From Dryomyza anilis (lineage: Eukaryota; Arthropoda; Insecta; Diptera; Dryomyzidae), in NCBI GenBank assembly GCA_951804985.1, contig OX638131.1, positions 37,541,544 to 37,605,543 on the forward strand: 64,000 nucleotides of DNA, in the 5' to 3' direction. The position numbers and the translations under genes are program-made. Below, piece after piece: positions 32,223 through 44,904 of this stretch. Each line of letters starts with the position of its first letter. The stretch's first letter is position 1. A model generated the notes under the pieces. That model was given only the letters and a program-made list of their open reading frames with translations. It did not search any database and was not told the origin of the DNA.

Positions 32223-32707
32223 ATTAATCTGAATCTTCTAATATAAGCTATAAGCAATATATCTGAGTGCTCAACTATGCTACTAAAAATAAATGAATAT
32301 AAATAAGATGTCAGATTTGAGTTTTTTAATTGGAATCGTTGTTTTTTTTTTTCATTTGTCTATGAGGTAGGTTATTAACAAATAACACAGAAAGTTTTTT
32401 CGACTTTTGTATAGTTATTTATTTGGACTAAAGAACTACTTCGTTATATACCCTTCAGGAAATAGCATCATTACGTAACCGATTACTTCCAATTATTATC
32501 GAACCGTAATGCGTCGGAATATCAATACTAATTTCTGTTTACTTTTACACAGACATGGTCTAGGGCAAGTATGCATTCACTGCAGATTACGTAGTAACCA
32601 CCACCCATTACATACTGCATCCAAAGTAAAATCGAATCGAATTTTTCCTCATGTACGTAACCAAACTTTCGCAAGGAGTGCTTTTATGTCAGCATTACTT
32701 TTCACTA
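32223..32707. other. 5' flank of gene B and intergenic DNA
   Basis: No coding exon is supported. Part of it (about 32465-32680) contains ATTACGTAACC and GTAGTAACCACCACCCATTAC, reverse-complement relatives of the 44-bp repeat at 33237. Confidence 0.4.
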
Positions 32708-33193
32708 GGGATGTCCATCTGAAAAAAATATCGATGTTTTGGTTTTCCGATGTATCGAACAAAAACATCGATGTTTCAATGCATCGAATGAACAATTATT
32801 AGATAAATAATTCTAATTTTGATTAAGATTTTATATGTCAAATAACCAAAATAAAAAGTTTTAAGTAAATAAGTGTATGACTTGAAACATTTTCTTATTA
32901 TACAAAATAATTAAGGCGTTGGAAATCAAAAATGTCTAAGTCCATGTTATGTCATTTTGAGAAAAACACGAAAACCATGTATGAACCAAATGGTAATTTA
33001 AAGTCTTTAATTTCAAATAGAATTCCATAAATAATCAAATTTAATTAAATATAACTAGTTTTGATTAGCAAATATATCCAAAAATACATCGTTGTTTCGA
33101 ATAGATTCTGAGGCTTATATTGCATCGGAAAACATAGATATATCGAAAAATAGATCGAGTTTTTATAAAACATCGATGTATTTTGGACATCCC
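32708..33193. repeat. hAT-like MITE with GGGATGTCC ends
   Basis: GGGATGTCC at 32708-32716 is mirrored by GGACATCCC at 33185-33193, and similarity continues into AAAATATCGATGTTTT / AAAACATCGATGTATTTT. About 486 bp with several CATCGATG motifs. The TAGGG-like start recalls hAT termini, but no 8-bp target duplication could be confirmed. A lone end occurs at 51111-51162. Confidence 0.65.
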
Positions 33194-33236
33194 AACTACC
33201 TTTAACGCAATCTTAATTAAGATTTCTCGCTTTATA

Positions 33237-33478
33237 CATTACTTTGTAGACAGTAGTAATAAGGGGTGACCATTTGTACATTACTTAGTGCGCAGTAGTA
33301 ATGAGGGGTGGTGCATTTTTATATTAATTTGTGCGCAGTAGTAATGAGAGGTAGTTCCATTTGTATATTACTTTGTACGCGTTAGTAATGAGGGGTAGTT
33401 CCAATTGTACATTACTTTGTTCACAGTAGTAACGAGAGATAGTTCCATTTGTATATTACTTTGTGCGCATTAGTAAAT
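33237..33478. repeat. 44-bp minisatellite
   Basis: About 5.5 copies of a 44-bp unit starting ATTACTTTGTGCGCAGTAGT and ending GTTCCATTTGTAT, with 80-90% similarity between units. It abuts a tRNA-like sequence. Confidence 0.85.
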
Positions 33479-33479
33479 G

Positions 33480-33560
33480 AGCCGACCTCAGCAGTCCAGA
33501 TGTAGCGCGCTGGACTTGCATTCTGAAGGTCTCGGGTTCGAATCCCGGCTTGGGCATGGG
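33480..33560 (+). repeat. tRNA-derived repeat head with intact B box
   Basis: GCCGACCTCAGCAGTCCAGA starts a tRNA-like block of about 76 bp with a strong T arm (CGGGTTCGAATCCCG at about 33534-33548, canonical B box GGTTCGAATCC). The 5' half does not give a normal D arm and acceptor stem, so this is read as a SINE head or tRNA pseudogene. It is followed by unique AT-rich DNA to about 33700. Confidence 0.55.
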
Positions 33561-33781
33561 CGCTCGTGGTGATATTAACCACAAACTTGTAGGGAATAGA
33601 TTTCACAGTACAATGGATAAGTATGTCTGAGTGCTGTGGATCTTAGTAGATATTTCATTTATATATTAATTATATATGTTACCCACGAACAATGATAAGT
33701 AAATGCGAGTGAAGTTCAATAAATTTTGAATTCATTTAATTTTTTTAAAGGCACGTATTTTTTGTAATTTAAAAATCAATT

Positions 33782-34219
33782 TACACTCAGAAGAAAATGT
33801 CCCATAAAGTACTTAATGGTACTCCCATTAATTTTTTGATTCATGTAATTTTTTTGTTTTTTGAAATTAAAAGTTTTCTTATTAATATTATAGTATTTCA
33901 TGTATGTGATTTTTCAAATGTGATTTTCAATTTTGTCATTGAATAATAAATTAACTAAAATCCAATTTTGTTTTAATAAATCATTAGGAAAATATAATTC
34001 GACTATACAATAAAATTAATAATACGTATCATTAAATATTTACAAGTCTTGCACATTGTAATTAAAATAATCCATTATTAAATGTGTGATACAACATCTT
34101 ATTGTATTAACTGTTTGAATATTATTGAACTAATGGTACGCTTCCTATTGACCAATTTTAATAGTATAAATAATTATTTTTCTACTGAAATACTATTAAT
34201 ATATCATTTTTTTCTGGGC
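33782..34219. repeat. MITE-like element, TACACTCAGAAGAAAAT end
   Basis: The left end TACACTCAGAAGAAAATG resembles TACACCCAGAAAAAAAT at 27891, and the right end CATTTTTTTCTGGGCCCA resembles its complement. Internally AT-rich, with the words TTAATAGTA and ACTATTAAT shared with 28020-28100. The ends are diverged. Confidence 0.5.
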
Positions 34220-34340
34220 CCATTAGATAACTACACACAAAAAAGAATTGTTTACAAATTATTTGCCATAAACAATTTGTATTGAAAAATTATTGTTTCC
34301 ACTAAAAAATTATAATTTTATGTAATTTGCCATAAATAAT

Positions 34341-35312
34341 GACTTCAGCTAATATTTTGAAACAAACCACATGAAATTCGGATTGATCTGACCAAAGTTA
34401 TGACCAGTCAAACGCAAAATATATTAATTTAAGGGTTACTTATTATTTTTTGTATAACATCTATGATTTTCATAATTAAATAAAAGTATATATCTTGTAT
34501 CAGACTTGATCTATAATTCTATATTAAGGGTGTGTGCGAGTTCGACTAAATTGCTGACTAAACTAAATTGTACGGGTTTTCATTCGATCGCCATTCGGTA
34601 ACCGGTAATTGTTAAAGACCATAATATATCGATTATCATATGTTTGTGTGCTGTCTTCCAATTTTGTTCAATTTAGTTTGCTCGAAAATTTGCTAAATTG
34701 AAAAGTAAATGCTGCATTACCGACAAAATTAAGTTTAGTCAGCAATTTAGTCGAACTCGCACACACCCTAAGTCCTGAGCTTAAAGTGAAATTCACAAAT
34801 TCGGTTCAAAAATGTACGTTTTTTTAATATCGGTATGAACATAAGCAGGAAAATATTTTATTTAATTTTAAAAATAAGAAAATCTAGTAGGTGTTAGTTA
34901 TTTGACTCTATTGTATGATACTGAGGCAAAGTTATACATTTACGCAAAGCTAACTTCTACTGGTTTAAGGTTTTGTGGAAATTTCTTTGAATAATTGATG
35001 GACAAAAAAATTATATTGATTAAATGGAGCATCGTATAAGAAAATGTATATAAAAAATCGAATACGAGAATTTGTATTTAATTGGAAGATTTAAAGAGTG
35101 ATTTGTAAAAACAGAGTAAGAGGATTCATACAATTATGGATCTACTTTCATATATAATATAAAGATTTATTGAATAATGAAAATTGTATATGTTATACAA
35201 TAAATAATAGCTACACCTTAATATTAATATTTTTTGTGTTTGACTGGTCATAACTTTTATCAGATCAATCGGAATTTCATGCGGTTTATTTCAAAATATT
35301 ATCTGAAGTATT
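34341..35312. repeat. Element with inverted repeats of about 85 bp
   Basis: A segment at about 34345-34427 (AATATTTTGAAACAAACCAC...GTTATGACCAGTCAAAC) is mirrored at about 35228-35310 (GTTTGACTGGTCATAAC...GTTTATTTCAAAATATT). Arms are roughly 80-85% alike. A separate MITE (34528-34768) is nested inside. No transposase coding was seen. Confidence 0.75.
34528..34768. mobile_element. PIF/Harbinger-like MITE
   Basis: The 241-bp element starts GGGTGTGTGCGAGTTCGACT and ends with its reverse complement. Arms are identical for at least 36 bp. It is flanked on both sides by TAA (34525-34527 and 34769-34771), the 3-bp target duplication typical of PIF/Harbinger elements. The arm identity suggests fairly recent activity. 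Confidence 0.85.
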
Positions 35313-35763
35313 CTCAATGAAATAAAAAATAAATATGATCGAAAACTTAAATATGTAAAATGTTAAAGACCAAAATATGTAGAAAAACAAGAGAATTACC
35401 ATATATTTGAATTACGTAATAACTCAAAAACTTATGGCAATCTAAAATAACTGAGTATGAGTTCGTGATTAGAATCTTTAAGCCCATCGGAAAATCATAC
35501 TAAGATCGTGGAAGAAAAGAAAAGGCCTTAATTTGTTATCTAGTGTTATTAGTATTTGTAACATATATTAATTAATTCGTCGTAAGCACTTTTAATGTTT
35601 ACATTAAACACTTTGTAAGAGTACAATTAATTATTCCTTCGTAACACATTCATTACTTCTACTGCATCTATTTGTCTTTAATGGTAAATTTTAAATAGTG
35701 TTTGAAACAAACACTTGTCATTTGTCTCAAATAATAACCCATTAAGCAATTTGTAACGCTCTG

Positions 35764-36800
35764 AAATTGGAGTCATAAAGGAGAACAATTTTTGAATGTT
35801 TTATGAGCTCTCAGAAAAATGACTCTTAAAAGTATCTCATTTAAGACTGTTTTCGGAGCTTTCAAAAATATTACTCATAAAAGATTCATATTTAGGAGTT
35901 ATTTAGGAGCTCTCATAAACTCGACTCCTAAAAGCATCAAAAATAAAATTGTTTCTGAGCGCTCAGAAAATAAACTCATAATAGTTCTATATTTTAGAAT
36001 GTTTTAGGAACGCTCCAAAATTTGACTCATAAAAGAGTGCCATTCATGAGCGCTTTAGGAGCCCCCTCAAATCCAAATCATAAAATCATCAAATTTAAGA
36101 GTATTTCAGGAGCACTAAGAAAAGGGAGTCATAAAAGTATCTTATTTATGCTGGCTTTAGGAGCCTACTGTTTAAATAAAATTGATATACTTATATTCGT
36201 TTTGAATTTGAAATCAAATGAAAAATAATAAAATATTAGTGTAAATTCAATAGACAAACCTACATATTAAATGGATTTTTTGAAAAAAATGCATTTTCTC
36301 ACGGATATCTGGTCTAAGATAAACATGTACTATGTTGGATTAATTTCAGACACATTCTATATTTCTGAAGAAGCAATTGTGGTATCTGGAAATTCTAAAA
36401 AATGTGAATATTTTAAGAATATTTTAAAATGATAAAAAATACGCGGATTTTTGCGATCTGTAAAGCGTGTGTATTACCCAAGTTTCTGTAGTCTTTTTAG
36501 GATCTTTTCAGTGCTCAAATATGAGTGCTTTAGGAGTAATAAAAGTGGCAGAAATATGAAGATTTTTGGGCTCATAAAATGGTGCACTCTACCCAGAGGT
36601 TGGGAGTCTTTATGGGCTCTTTTAAGTGCTCGTATATGAGTATTTAAGGAGTAATAAAAGTGTCAGAAATACGAGGGTTTTTGAGCTCATGAAATGGGGC
36701 CCTCTACCCACAGGAGTCGTGAGCCTTTTTGGACTCTTTAAAGTGCTCATATATGAGGGTAACACTCATAAATATGACATAACACTCTTAAAAGACTCAA
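35764..36800 (+). repeat. Interspersed repeat R, copy 2
   Basis: The longest copy of the family at 22968 and 11325. The first part has sub-repeats of about 60-70 bp (GACTCATAAAAG...TTTTAGGAGC). The last part has sub-repeats of about 120 bp (TATGAGTGCTTTAGGAGT...GGGCTCATAAAATGGTGC). It ends near GGGTAACACTCATAAATATG. Non-coding. Confidence 0.75.
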
Positions 36801-37499
36801 AATATTTGCTGGGAATTATTTGAAGTGTTTGCTCGAAACACTTGTTTGAGAGGAACTATTTGCCCGAGTATTTCCGAACGCAATCATGTCGTTTTTAGTG
36901 CTGTGCCGAACCACACTCAACTTGCAACATTTATCACTAGAACTAACAATTGACTCGGACAAATTAACAGATTTTGTATAATACTCATTGAAGATCATAT
37001 AGTTTGACGCAGTTAATCAGAAAATTCGTTTAATATTTGCATTCGTTTTTTAAAAGTTTTTTTAATTATAAATTTCACTCCATGGCTAAATGAGTAATAA
37101 CAAAATATATTCAATGCATGCCGTGTGGATTCAGTTTGGAAGAAATAGAAGTATTTATGGGAAACACTTTTGTGTAATCAAGAGTTTTTCCAGCAAAAGA
37201 GAACACAATTTATATAGTTTGGTACAAATATTACAGATGTTTGCGATTAGTAATTTAAGCATTTGTTACAAATTATTTAAATTGGTTGTTGCAAATAATA
37301 TTTCAAACACTTCAAGTATTTGTTTGCATTATTGTTTGCACCAAGAAGATATTTTTTGTGTGGTTCCTTTTAATTGTTCTCTATTCAAGGTTTTAAGGTA
37401 TTAAACTGATTTTCATGTATACCCATAAATCATATAACACTATTTAATATTATTCACCGGTTAAATTTTTATTCTATTGATCACTTTAAATAATACCAA

Positions 37500-38640
37500 A
37501 TCTTTTTTAGGATTTTTTTGCTGATGCTTAAGCAATGAAATGAGAGTAAAATCAAATATTCATCTTTACAGATGGCACAGAAATAATGGAACACATTTTT
37601 GGATTCTTCTTGCACGCCGTATTCTGCAAAGTACCACCATGCGCTGTTCTTATTATGTTCTTCGAATGTTTACCACTCACATGGTCTGCCTCAATATACG
37701 TCTGCTTCTGCTCTGCCTTTGTGTCCAACCGACGCGACGGAACGACCGACCTTCTGTCTGACTTTCAGTCGGTCTGCCTCTTATCTGACTGCTTCGAATG
37801 GAGCAGCACAAAGGGACACATTGTCAGCCATAGCCAGGCACAATTTCTGTTCCCATTTTTATGCTGTCTGTGCGGCGGCACCGCAGCAAGTTGCTGCTCG
37901 ACTTTTCTGGTGTCCTGTTGAAATTTCTAATCGCTGAAACCTTCCACCCTAACAATGCCCATAGGCATTGCAGGGAATTAGCGCTGCCAACAACATTACA
38001 ATGCCAGCAACATGCTGCTTGCTGTTAGCTTAAAAAATTAAGAACATTTTGAATTTAGCTGCTCGCTGCCTGCTGCATGGCACTGGGACTGACTTGTACC
38101 ATGATGTCGCCCTTCTACGGTTGCTGCCTTCAGCTCTTGCACAGGGCTCTGCGTGATGTTGTGCCGCACGCAGTATCGCAACCACATTGTTCAAAGGTTG
38201 TCCTCATCGCAAGGGATCTGCTTTTGTTTTGCTGCTGCTGCTGCTGATGGTGTTTGGTTGGATACAAGTTTAGGGAGCTTTGTTTCTGTGGGCCTGTTAC
38301 TTTGTGTGCCGCAAAAATATGTGCGACATGATGATGTCATCGTTGTGGTGCTGCATGTGACATGCGTCATGTGAAGAAATGTTGCATGCAACATCAGTGT
38401 TTGCTGTCACCGCGGCCAACAGTATCGTGTGCAGGGTATTCTTTGTCGTCACGTTTTGTCTGGTATTTCTGCAGAAGGGCAACAAAAAGTACGCAGGACG
38501 TTATAGGCATTGCGGGCGCAACATCTTTGTATATTTGATCCTTGTTAATGCGTCGCCGTCTGCGATAAAAATCTCGTTAAGGTGCTCACGGCCCTTTGTT
38601 TGCTGAGGCAATGAATTTTCAAGAAAAACCTTGAACTTCA
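37500..38640. other. GC-richer non-coding island 1
   Basis: Frames are open in all three plus phases over 37540-37940, but none shows a family signature. It contains CTGCTGCTGCTGCTG near 38231-38246 and several TTGCTGC words. Likely regulatory DNA or untranslated exon of an unseen gene. Confidence 0.4.
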
Positions 38641-38991
38641 ACATAAAATTGAGGTTTGTCAACCTATATGTACATCAGCGGTTCTTAAACATTCTATTTT
38701 TTCGTTGGACACGTTTTGAGCTCCATAGAATCTAAGTTCTCACTAAATATATATGTTTTATATAGCCAGATTGATTTCAAAACTTACAATTTGAACTAAG
38801 AAATAGTATTTAAAATTTCATGATGAGAAGGTAAAATTGAATTTAGAATTGTCGTTTTTATAAAAATATAAATAAAAATTTGTATATAAATAAAGTTATT
38901 TTTAATTTATATGCCAAATTAATTCAAAGGTACAGTTATCAAAACAAAAAAACATTTTTATACGGAGCTTACGACACACACGGAATCACAA

Positions 38992-39693
38992 TACACCGAG
39001 AAAAAATTAACTTTAAATTTTAAAGTTAATTTGACGAATTTAAAGTGCAACATTTTAAATTGAGCCACGATTTGATAAACTATACGAATAAAAGCTTAAG
39101 AATTACAACAAATATAAATTAATAGAAAGAGAGGATTAAAGCAGGCAATGGCCGTACGATCTGACGCTCATTCAGAGAGTTTTTTGTACTCTTACAAAAA
39201 ATTAAAGTTACACTTTAGAAGTAAAAGTCCCACTTTAACATTAAAATGTCTCTTTAAAATATAAAATTTATTTAAAATATTAAGTATACACTTTGAAATT
39301 TTAATTTAAAGTTTTTCAATACGACTGACTTTTAAAAATGCACACTTTAATTATAAATTTAATGTTTGTGCGTCAGGACAAGACAGAGTTTTCGTCTATG
39401 TCCGACCAACAATTATTATATTTTATTGTAAGAAGTCAGTTTAGACAAACGACTACCAAAGTTTTATTTTATTTTTTAGATTTTAAAACACAAACGTTTT
39501 ATTTGAAAGCAGAAACTCGAAAAAATAATTTTATTTTTGTTTTCCAATTTTTAATTTTTACAAAAAACATTTAAAGCATTGTTAACAAAATTAAAATATT
39601 AAGTAAATATCAAGTAATTTAAACTAAAGTATAAAACTAAAGTGTTTTGCACCGAAGTTTAAAGTGATTTAAAAGTTTATTTTTCTCAGTGTA
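38992..39693. repeat. MITE-like element, TACAC(C/T)GAGAAAAA ends
   Basis: TACACCGAGAAAAAATTAAC at 38992 is mirrored by TTTATTTTTCTCAGTGTA ending at 39693. The interior is rich in ACTTTAAA words and non-coding. The end sequence is related to those at 27891, 33782 and 60362. Confidence 0.7.
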
Positions 39694-40545
39694 CCGTCGT
39701 TGACGGCATGTATACGGAGACTTGATTAAGTTTCCATCGTAGAAGATACGAAAACGGAACCTTAACGTATGTATGAGTCGTATGAGTCCGATTTAATGCC
39801 GTTATATTCCGTATTTTAAAAACAGTCAGTTTGAACACCGTTTTCTGTATCCGTTTACGTACCGTCGAAGACGGAGTACATCGATTTACTTCACTGTTAA
39901 ATTGGGTGCATTTTATACTGGATGCGTAAAAACTATAGCTGAGTAGAATAATCTGACCGTAAAAGAAAAGTAATGGATGTGGACATTTAAACTTGCAGAA
40001 TTTGTCATTGAACATTTAAAAAAACATACATCAAAATGCCCCAATTCCTGTCGCTTACGCGATATTTTAGGCGGAATATGAATATTGTCAATATAACTAT
40101 AGAAAATTAAATAGTGTAAATGAGTATCGCATTATTGTAATTTTATTTAATTAAATAATAAACTTGTATGATTGATGTAACTAAATATTATGTGATAGAG
40201 GGTAATTTCGTACTCCATACAGCATACAGTATACATAGAGTATTACGGTCCGTAAACGAATCGTCGAATCGTAAACTAAACGGATTCACACACTAATTTG
40301 TCAAGAATGGCGATCCTTTAACGTACCGTCGAATTGTACTCTCGACGGATTCACTCCGTTTTGTATCAAACATATCGGACCGTAAATGTACCGTCGAAAC
40401 GTACTGCAACTGATTCGAAATAAGTTTCGATGTTCGATGTTATTCTTTATCGATTTACTGGAGCGTTTTCGTATCCAGAAAACGGAACGTTTAAGAAATC
40501 TAATTCCATAGTGCTGTACCGTAAACGGCACCGTTATGGGTAGAT
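39694..40545. repeat. Diverged repeats with TACCGTCGAA words
   Basis: Short inverted or direct words such as TACCGTCGAAGACGGAGTAC, ACCGTCGAATTGTACTCTCG and CGTCGAATCGTAAAC recur across about 850 bp. The 109- and 76-codon frames here are judged to be accidents of these repeats. Confidence 0.5.
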
Positions 40546-40574
40546 ATGATCATGTCCAAATCATATTTTTCATG

Positions 40575-41560
40575 TACCCGAGTGGAACTTTAGTTCAAGA
40601 TGCAATCATGCCTGATCAGGCAGCCTGATTTCAAATCAGGCAATGAATCAGTGCCTTATTAAAAACCTGACGATATTCGAAGTTGCTATCCTGATCAGTT
40701 TGTCTGACCAGGCTTCCTGATATTACCTTTATACTAAACTCATATTATTCGATGTATACTTAAATTCTTCTTACACTGCTTTTACCATATTTGAGACCAT
40801 TTCAACAAAAAAATAGTTTGTAAACCAAGGTATATCAATAATTTTTGCAATGACAAAAAGTCAACGTTTTGCTATTTTTGAAATATTTCAAATTTTTGAA
40901 AATGTAGAGACTTTATATATATGTTGGATTTGAGTATAATAATAATAATAGTTTGGCACTACAGTCCTATAAGAACTTTGGCCGAGCTCTCTCACCATTT
41001 TGGGCTGTGCGTGTTATATTTGTACTCAAAGTGGTGGGACCTACAGTTTATTGCCGAATCCGAACGGCGAGTGAGAGCTTTTCATAGGCAATGTTTTACT
41101 CTCGTAGGTTTGCCATTTACTGCCGAGAGGTAGCGCTGTATAGAAAAATGTTTCTATGAAAAGATGTTGTTAGCCCCAGTCCAGGCTTGAACCGGGGTCC
41201 TTTCGGCTCGCAGTCCAACGCACTAACCACTTAGCTACCGCGGCTACACGGGATTTGAGTATAACATTTATTAATTATAATATTTTATTTTATTAAAATA
41301 ATTCTGCTACCAAATTTTATTATAAAAAGTTTTAATAAAATCTCGATAAATTTATATTAATACGATATCCAATTTTCATAAGTGTCACATCAGTTTTCAT
41401 AAAGTAGACTTTACATTAGTATTTTAAATTGTTTTATAAATTAGGATTGCCCTAGTCGACCCTGATCAGTATCATTTCAGGTGGCCTTTGGTAGTGATGC
41501 CTTATTGTATTCGGGACGTATGTAAAATAAGGCTAGCCTTAACCAATTTCCACTCGGGTA
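40575..41560. repeat. Element with TACCCGAGTGGAA ends, carrying a SINE
   Basis: TACCCGAGTGGAA at 40575 is mirrored by TTCCACTCGGGTA ending at 41560. The interior has CCTGATCAGGCAGCCTGATT-type words at 40607-40720 and again near 41460. The SINE at 40940-41250 is nested inside, so the original was about 660 bp. A related left end begins near 63950 at the window edge. Confidence 0.65.
40940..41250 (-). mobile_element. tRNA-derived SINE, copy B
   Basis: Same family as copy A, minus orientation, with tail (TAATAATAATAG on the plus strand), body and tRNA-like head (GTAGCCGCGGTAGCTAAGTG). It is flanked by a 14-bp target-site duplication, GGATTTGAGTATAA (40926-40939 and 41251-41264). The B box reads GGTTCAAGCC. 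Confidence 0.88.
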
Positions 41561-43740
41561 ACTGACCTAGTTCAATTTCTACTAAAGTATATGTAATATA
41601 AATCCCTAGTAGAGATTTACCAATGTAATCAATCAATCGACTCGATTGTTGGACATTCGTAAATTATAATCAATATAAATATGGTATAAAACGTCAATAA
41701 AATAATTATAATATAATAATATAATATAATAATGCGAATAAATGCTATTATTTAGTCAATTTGTTAATATCGAATAACGTGCATATTTAGCATACTAAAA
41801 TCATACTGCTTTATCAATATTAGCCACAATTTAGTCAATTAGTCTTTATTCGCAAAGGCCCATAATACTAATATGTTTATTACAAACTTTAATAAAAAAT
41901 GTTTTAAATAAAAATATAAATATTGTAATCAATATTGTCAAAAAAGAGTAATTTTCATATTGCAAGCACTTGGTATTCATTTTAACATAAACATATTGAA
42001 AACCAAAGTGATTTTGCATGTTTAAAACTTCGCACGTCTGAATTCCATTCAAGTTAATGTTGTTATGCCCTAAGACCACAGAAATGTTGGATTTTCAGTA
42101 TCAATTTATGATATTACAAATGTTTGAGAATCTCTGCCATTCAACAGAGTCGCGTCTATTGAATTCTAACATCGTTGTTCTTGCGAGATGAACAAAGATG
42201 TTTGTGCTGGCAAGAAGAACGATTTAAATTTCATTATGCGTTATATCTAGTGTTGTATTTTAGTGTTTAATATAAAAGAAAATTTGGTTTAGGCTAATCT
42301 AAAGTAAAATTAAAATTTCTTGTACTGTCCAGAATTTCTCTGCGATTTATTATAAACATTAGGACTAAGTGTAATATATAAATAAAATACAAGAAATCAT
42401 TTATTTTGGAAAATTGATGTAGAAGAATTCTCAGCGAAATCCGAATAAGGGAATGGTTACCAAATCGACAATTTTAAAATTGATTTGAAATGACGTCTCC
42501 AAGGAGCAAATAAACTAAAAAGTGAATATGTCATCTGTTAGGAAATTTAATTACTATTTCTTTCGAAATAGTAATTACATTTTAAGCGTACGAATGCTCT
42601 GTCCGGAATCCCAGGAAATACCCATATGGGCATTTCCTGGTCATTTATAGTTTTTTCGTAATAAATCACAGAATAATTCCGCATGTTCTGTATGAAAATT
42701 TATACTAAAATTTTTGCTAAAAATTATTTTATATCTGACAATATTAATTATCATTATTACGAAATAAAAAGTGATGTACGATTCGAATATCTAGAGTTTT
42801 TTTTTAAGTGTTTTTTTTTTCCTTTTTTGTAAAAAAAATGTATATTTATTTACATTTCTGGTTCTCAAAGTTAAAGACGTGACAGTTTTAAATTAACTGT
42901 CAAAAATTACTAGAATTACTAGGAAATCGATGTTTACATTTTTGAAAATGCCAAAGAAATTCTGCTTTAAAAATTTTGTTAGTTTAATATGATAATAAAT
43001 GTATCTTGTTGGTTTCAGGCGGGAAAAGAGGACACCCTTATACAAAAATCTAAATGTGTCCGTTATTTGTATTTCAATTTATTTTTTTAAGATTTAGACA
43101 TATTATTTAATGTTGTCTGAAAAAACAGAAAATAATTTTTTGTATCTTTATTTGGTTACTGAAAGTACATGAAAAATTGGTATATTTAAAAGTTGTATAG
43201 TAACTTAATTTTATGAGTATTTTTTTATACGTTATCGTTAACGGAATAGAATTTTCTTTTCAGATATTTAGATTCACATATTTAAGATTCCAAATCTATC
43301 ATTATTTCAAGGATTTGAGATTTTTGAATTGGTCGGTTGTGGTTGACGTTTTTCTGATAATGCCCATATGCCAAAGACCAAATGCAGATTATCCAAGCTC
43401 ACTACACCGACGATAACCAAGAGATCAGTCATATTCCTGCTTTGCTTGCGTTGGCAGGGACTAGCAAATTTTTTCATTAAATTATTGAATTTTTTTGCTG
43501 GATAATTTCGCTAGTTAATTTAATGAATGCAATTAATATCGGTTGCTATATTTACGTCGATTATTTTTTTCTGTGTACAGATTTTTTAATTTTATAATAT
43601 TTCATATTGGACACACTTTTCCTATCATTTTGAAACGGTGAAATAACAGATTTTACTTTTAAGACTTTATAGTAGGTAATTTGTATGCACTTTAAAGTAG
43701 TTTTGCAAATAACCAATAGCTTCCCTCAGTACGTTTAAAA
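41561..43740. other. AT-rich intergenic DNA
   Basis: No gene is supported. A TAATATAATAATATAATATA run lies at about 41704-41730. A 30-bp near-perfect palindrome is at 42611-42640. TTTTTTTCTGTGTACA near 43564-43577 resembles a MITE end of the 60362 type. Confidence 0.4.
42611..42640. repeat. 30-bp palindrome
   Basis: CCAGGAAATACCCATATGGG followed by CATTTCCTGG reads the same on both strands apart from one mismatched pair. There is no loop. Confidence 0.85.
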
Positions 43741-44900
43741 TGCAACATTGTTTGTACCTAACTTGTGCCATCCACACTCTCTCTTTCACTGTCTACGATT
43801 TGTGTCCGCAGCCAGTGCAAATGTTTATCGGTCCTTCTGGTTAAACGTATGTCTGTCTGTCTATGCATTATTTTGTCCAACCGTCCATTTATTTAAACGT
43901 CCGTCCCAACTTCTGTCTGTCAGTCTGTTTGTCAGTCCGTTTGTCAGTCTGTTTGTCTGGCTGTCGCGTCGCATCTTCCTGCCTGGCGGTCTGGCGTCTG
44001 GCTACTTGCCTGTGAGTCTGCCGTCTGCCTGTCGTTTCGGTTTCTCTTGTTCTCATGACATTCTGCAATGTTCTGGTCGCCTGTTAATGAACACCTAAGA
44101 AAATGTCGAAAATTCACATGGAATTCCCACGGCTAGAATTTTCCCACAGTGTTTGGCCATGCTGCAGCTCTTTCTTTCGCATCGACGACTGCGTCGCTCG
44201 ATTTTGCATTTTTCTGTGTGTTTTTTTCCAACATGTTTTGATGCTTGTGGATTCCAGAAAACTGGCAGCACAACAACAACAACAACAGTAGCAGCAACAA
44301 TAGCAACAGCAACAACAACATCAATGGCAGCAACAACAACGACGACAACAATAACAAGCAACGAGACATTTTTATGGCATTGCGTTGCTCCCAGGGTCGT
44401 TTATGAGTTTGTTGTTGTGTTCTCCAACATCATTTTACTCTTGTTTGTCGTGTGTGTTTTTTGTTTTTGTTTTTTTAGTTGCATTGGTTGTTGAGACCGA
44501 TGCTGTTGCTGCCGTTGATGCTGTCGTTGGTAAAGATGCCGTCCCCATCGATCGGTCTGTCTGTCTGTCGGTCGGTCATTCGTCTCTGTCTTCTTCACTT
44601 TCAGGTTCAACGTTCGCCAAGTTCACATCATCATCATCGTCGTCATCAGTGTACAATCATCCACCACATCATCATTCGCATCTTGCATCTGTGGCTGCAA
44701 ACACCGAAGGCAACAGCAGCACTATGGTTGTTATTAATGTTGAGGGTCTCTATGTGTTGTGCTTATTACGATCTCTTCTTCGCTGGTTGCATCCGTTGAT
44801 TTTACTTTGCGGTTGGCAATGCGTTTAGGTTAGACGTGTATCCATCGGTGGTGTCTGGGGAACAATTTTTGGCTAGGCCCAAATCAAATAGGGCACCTTC
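43741..44900. other. GC-richer non-coding island 2 with CTGT, CAA/CAG and CATCAT tracts
   Basis: Degenerate GTCTGTCTGTC/TTTGTCAGTCTG repeats (43845-43965), ACAACAACAACAACAGTAGC-type repeats (44267-44350) and CATCATCATCGTCGTCATC (about 44627-44648). Overlapping frames of 60-147 codons in several phases encode only low-complexity sequence. Such tracts are frequent in fly regulatory DNA and untranslated exons. Confidence 0.5.
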
Positions 44901-44904
44901 CATC

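Noticed and set aside
37540..37937. Three overlapping frames of 73-112 codons as a coding exon
   Set aside because: All three phases are open together because the region is GC-richer. No frame has domain features or consistent codon bias.
44095..44830. Overlapping frames with poly-Thr, poly-Leu and Ser-rich stretches
   Set aside because: These come from CAA/CAG and CATCAT repeats read in different phases and strands.
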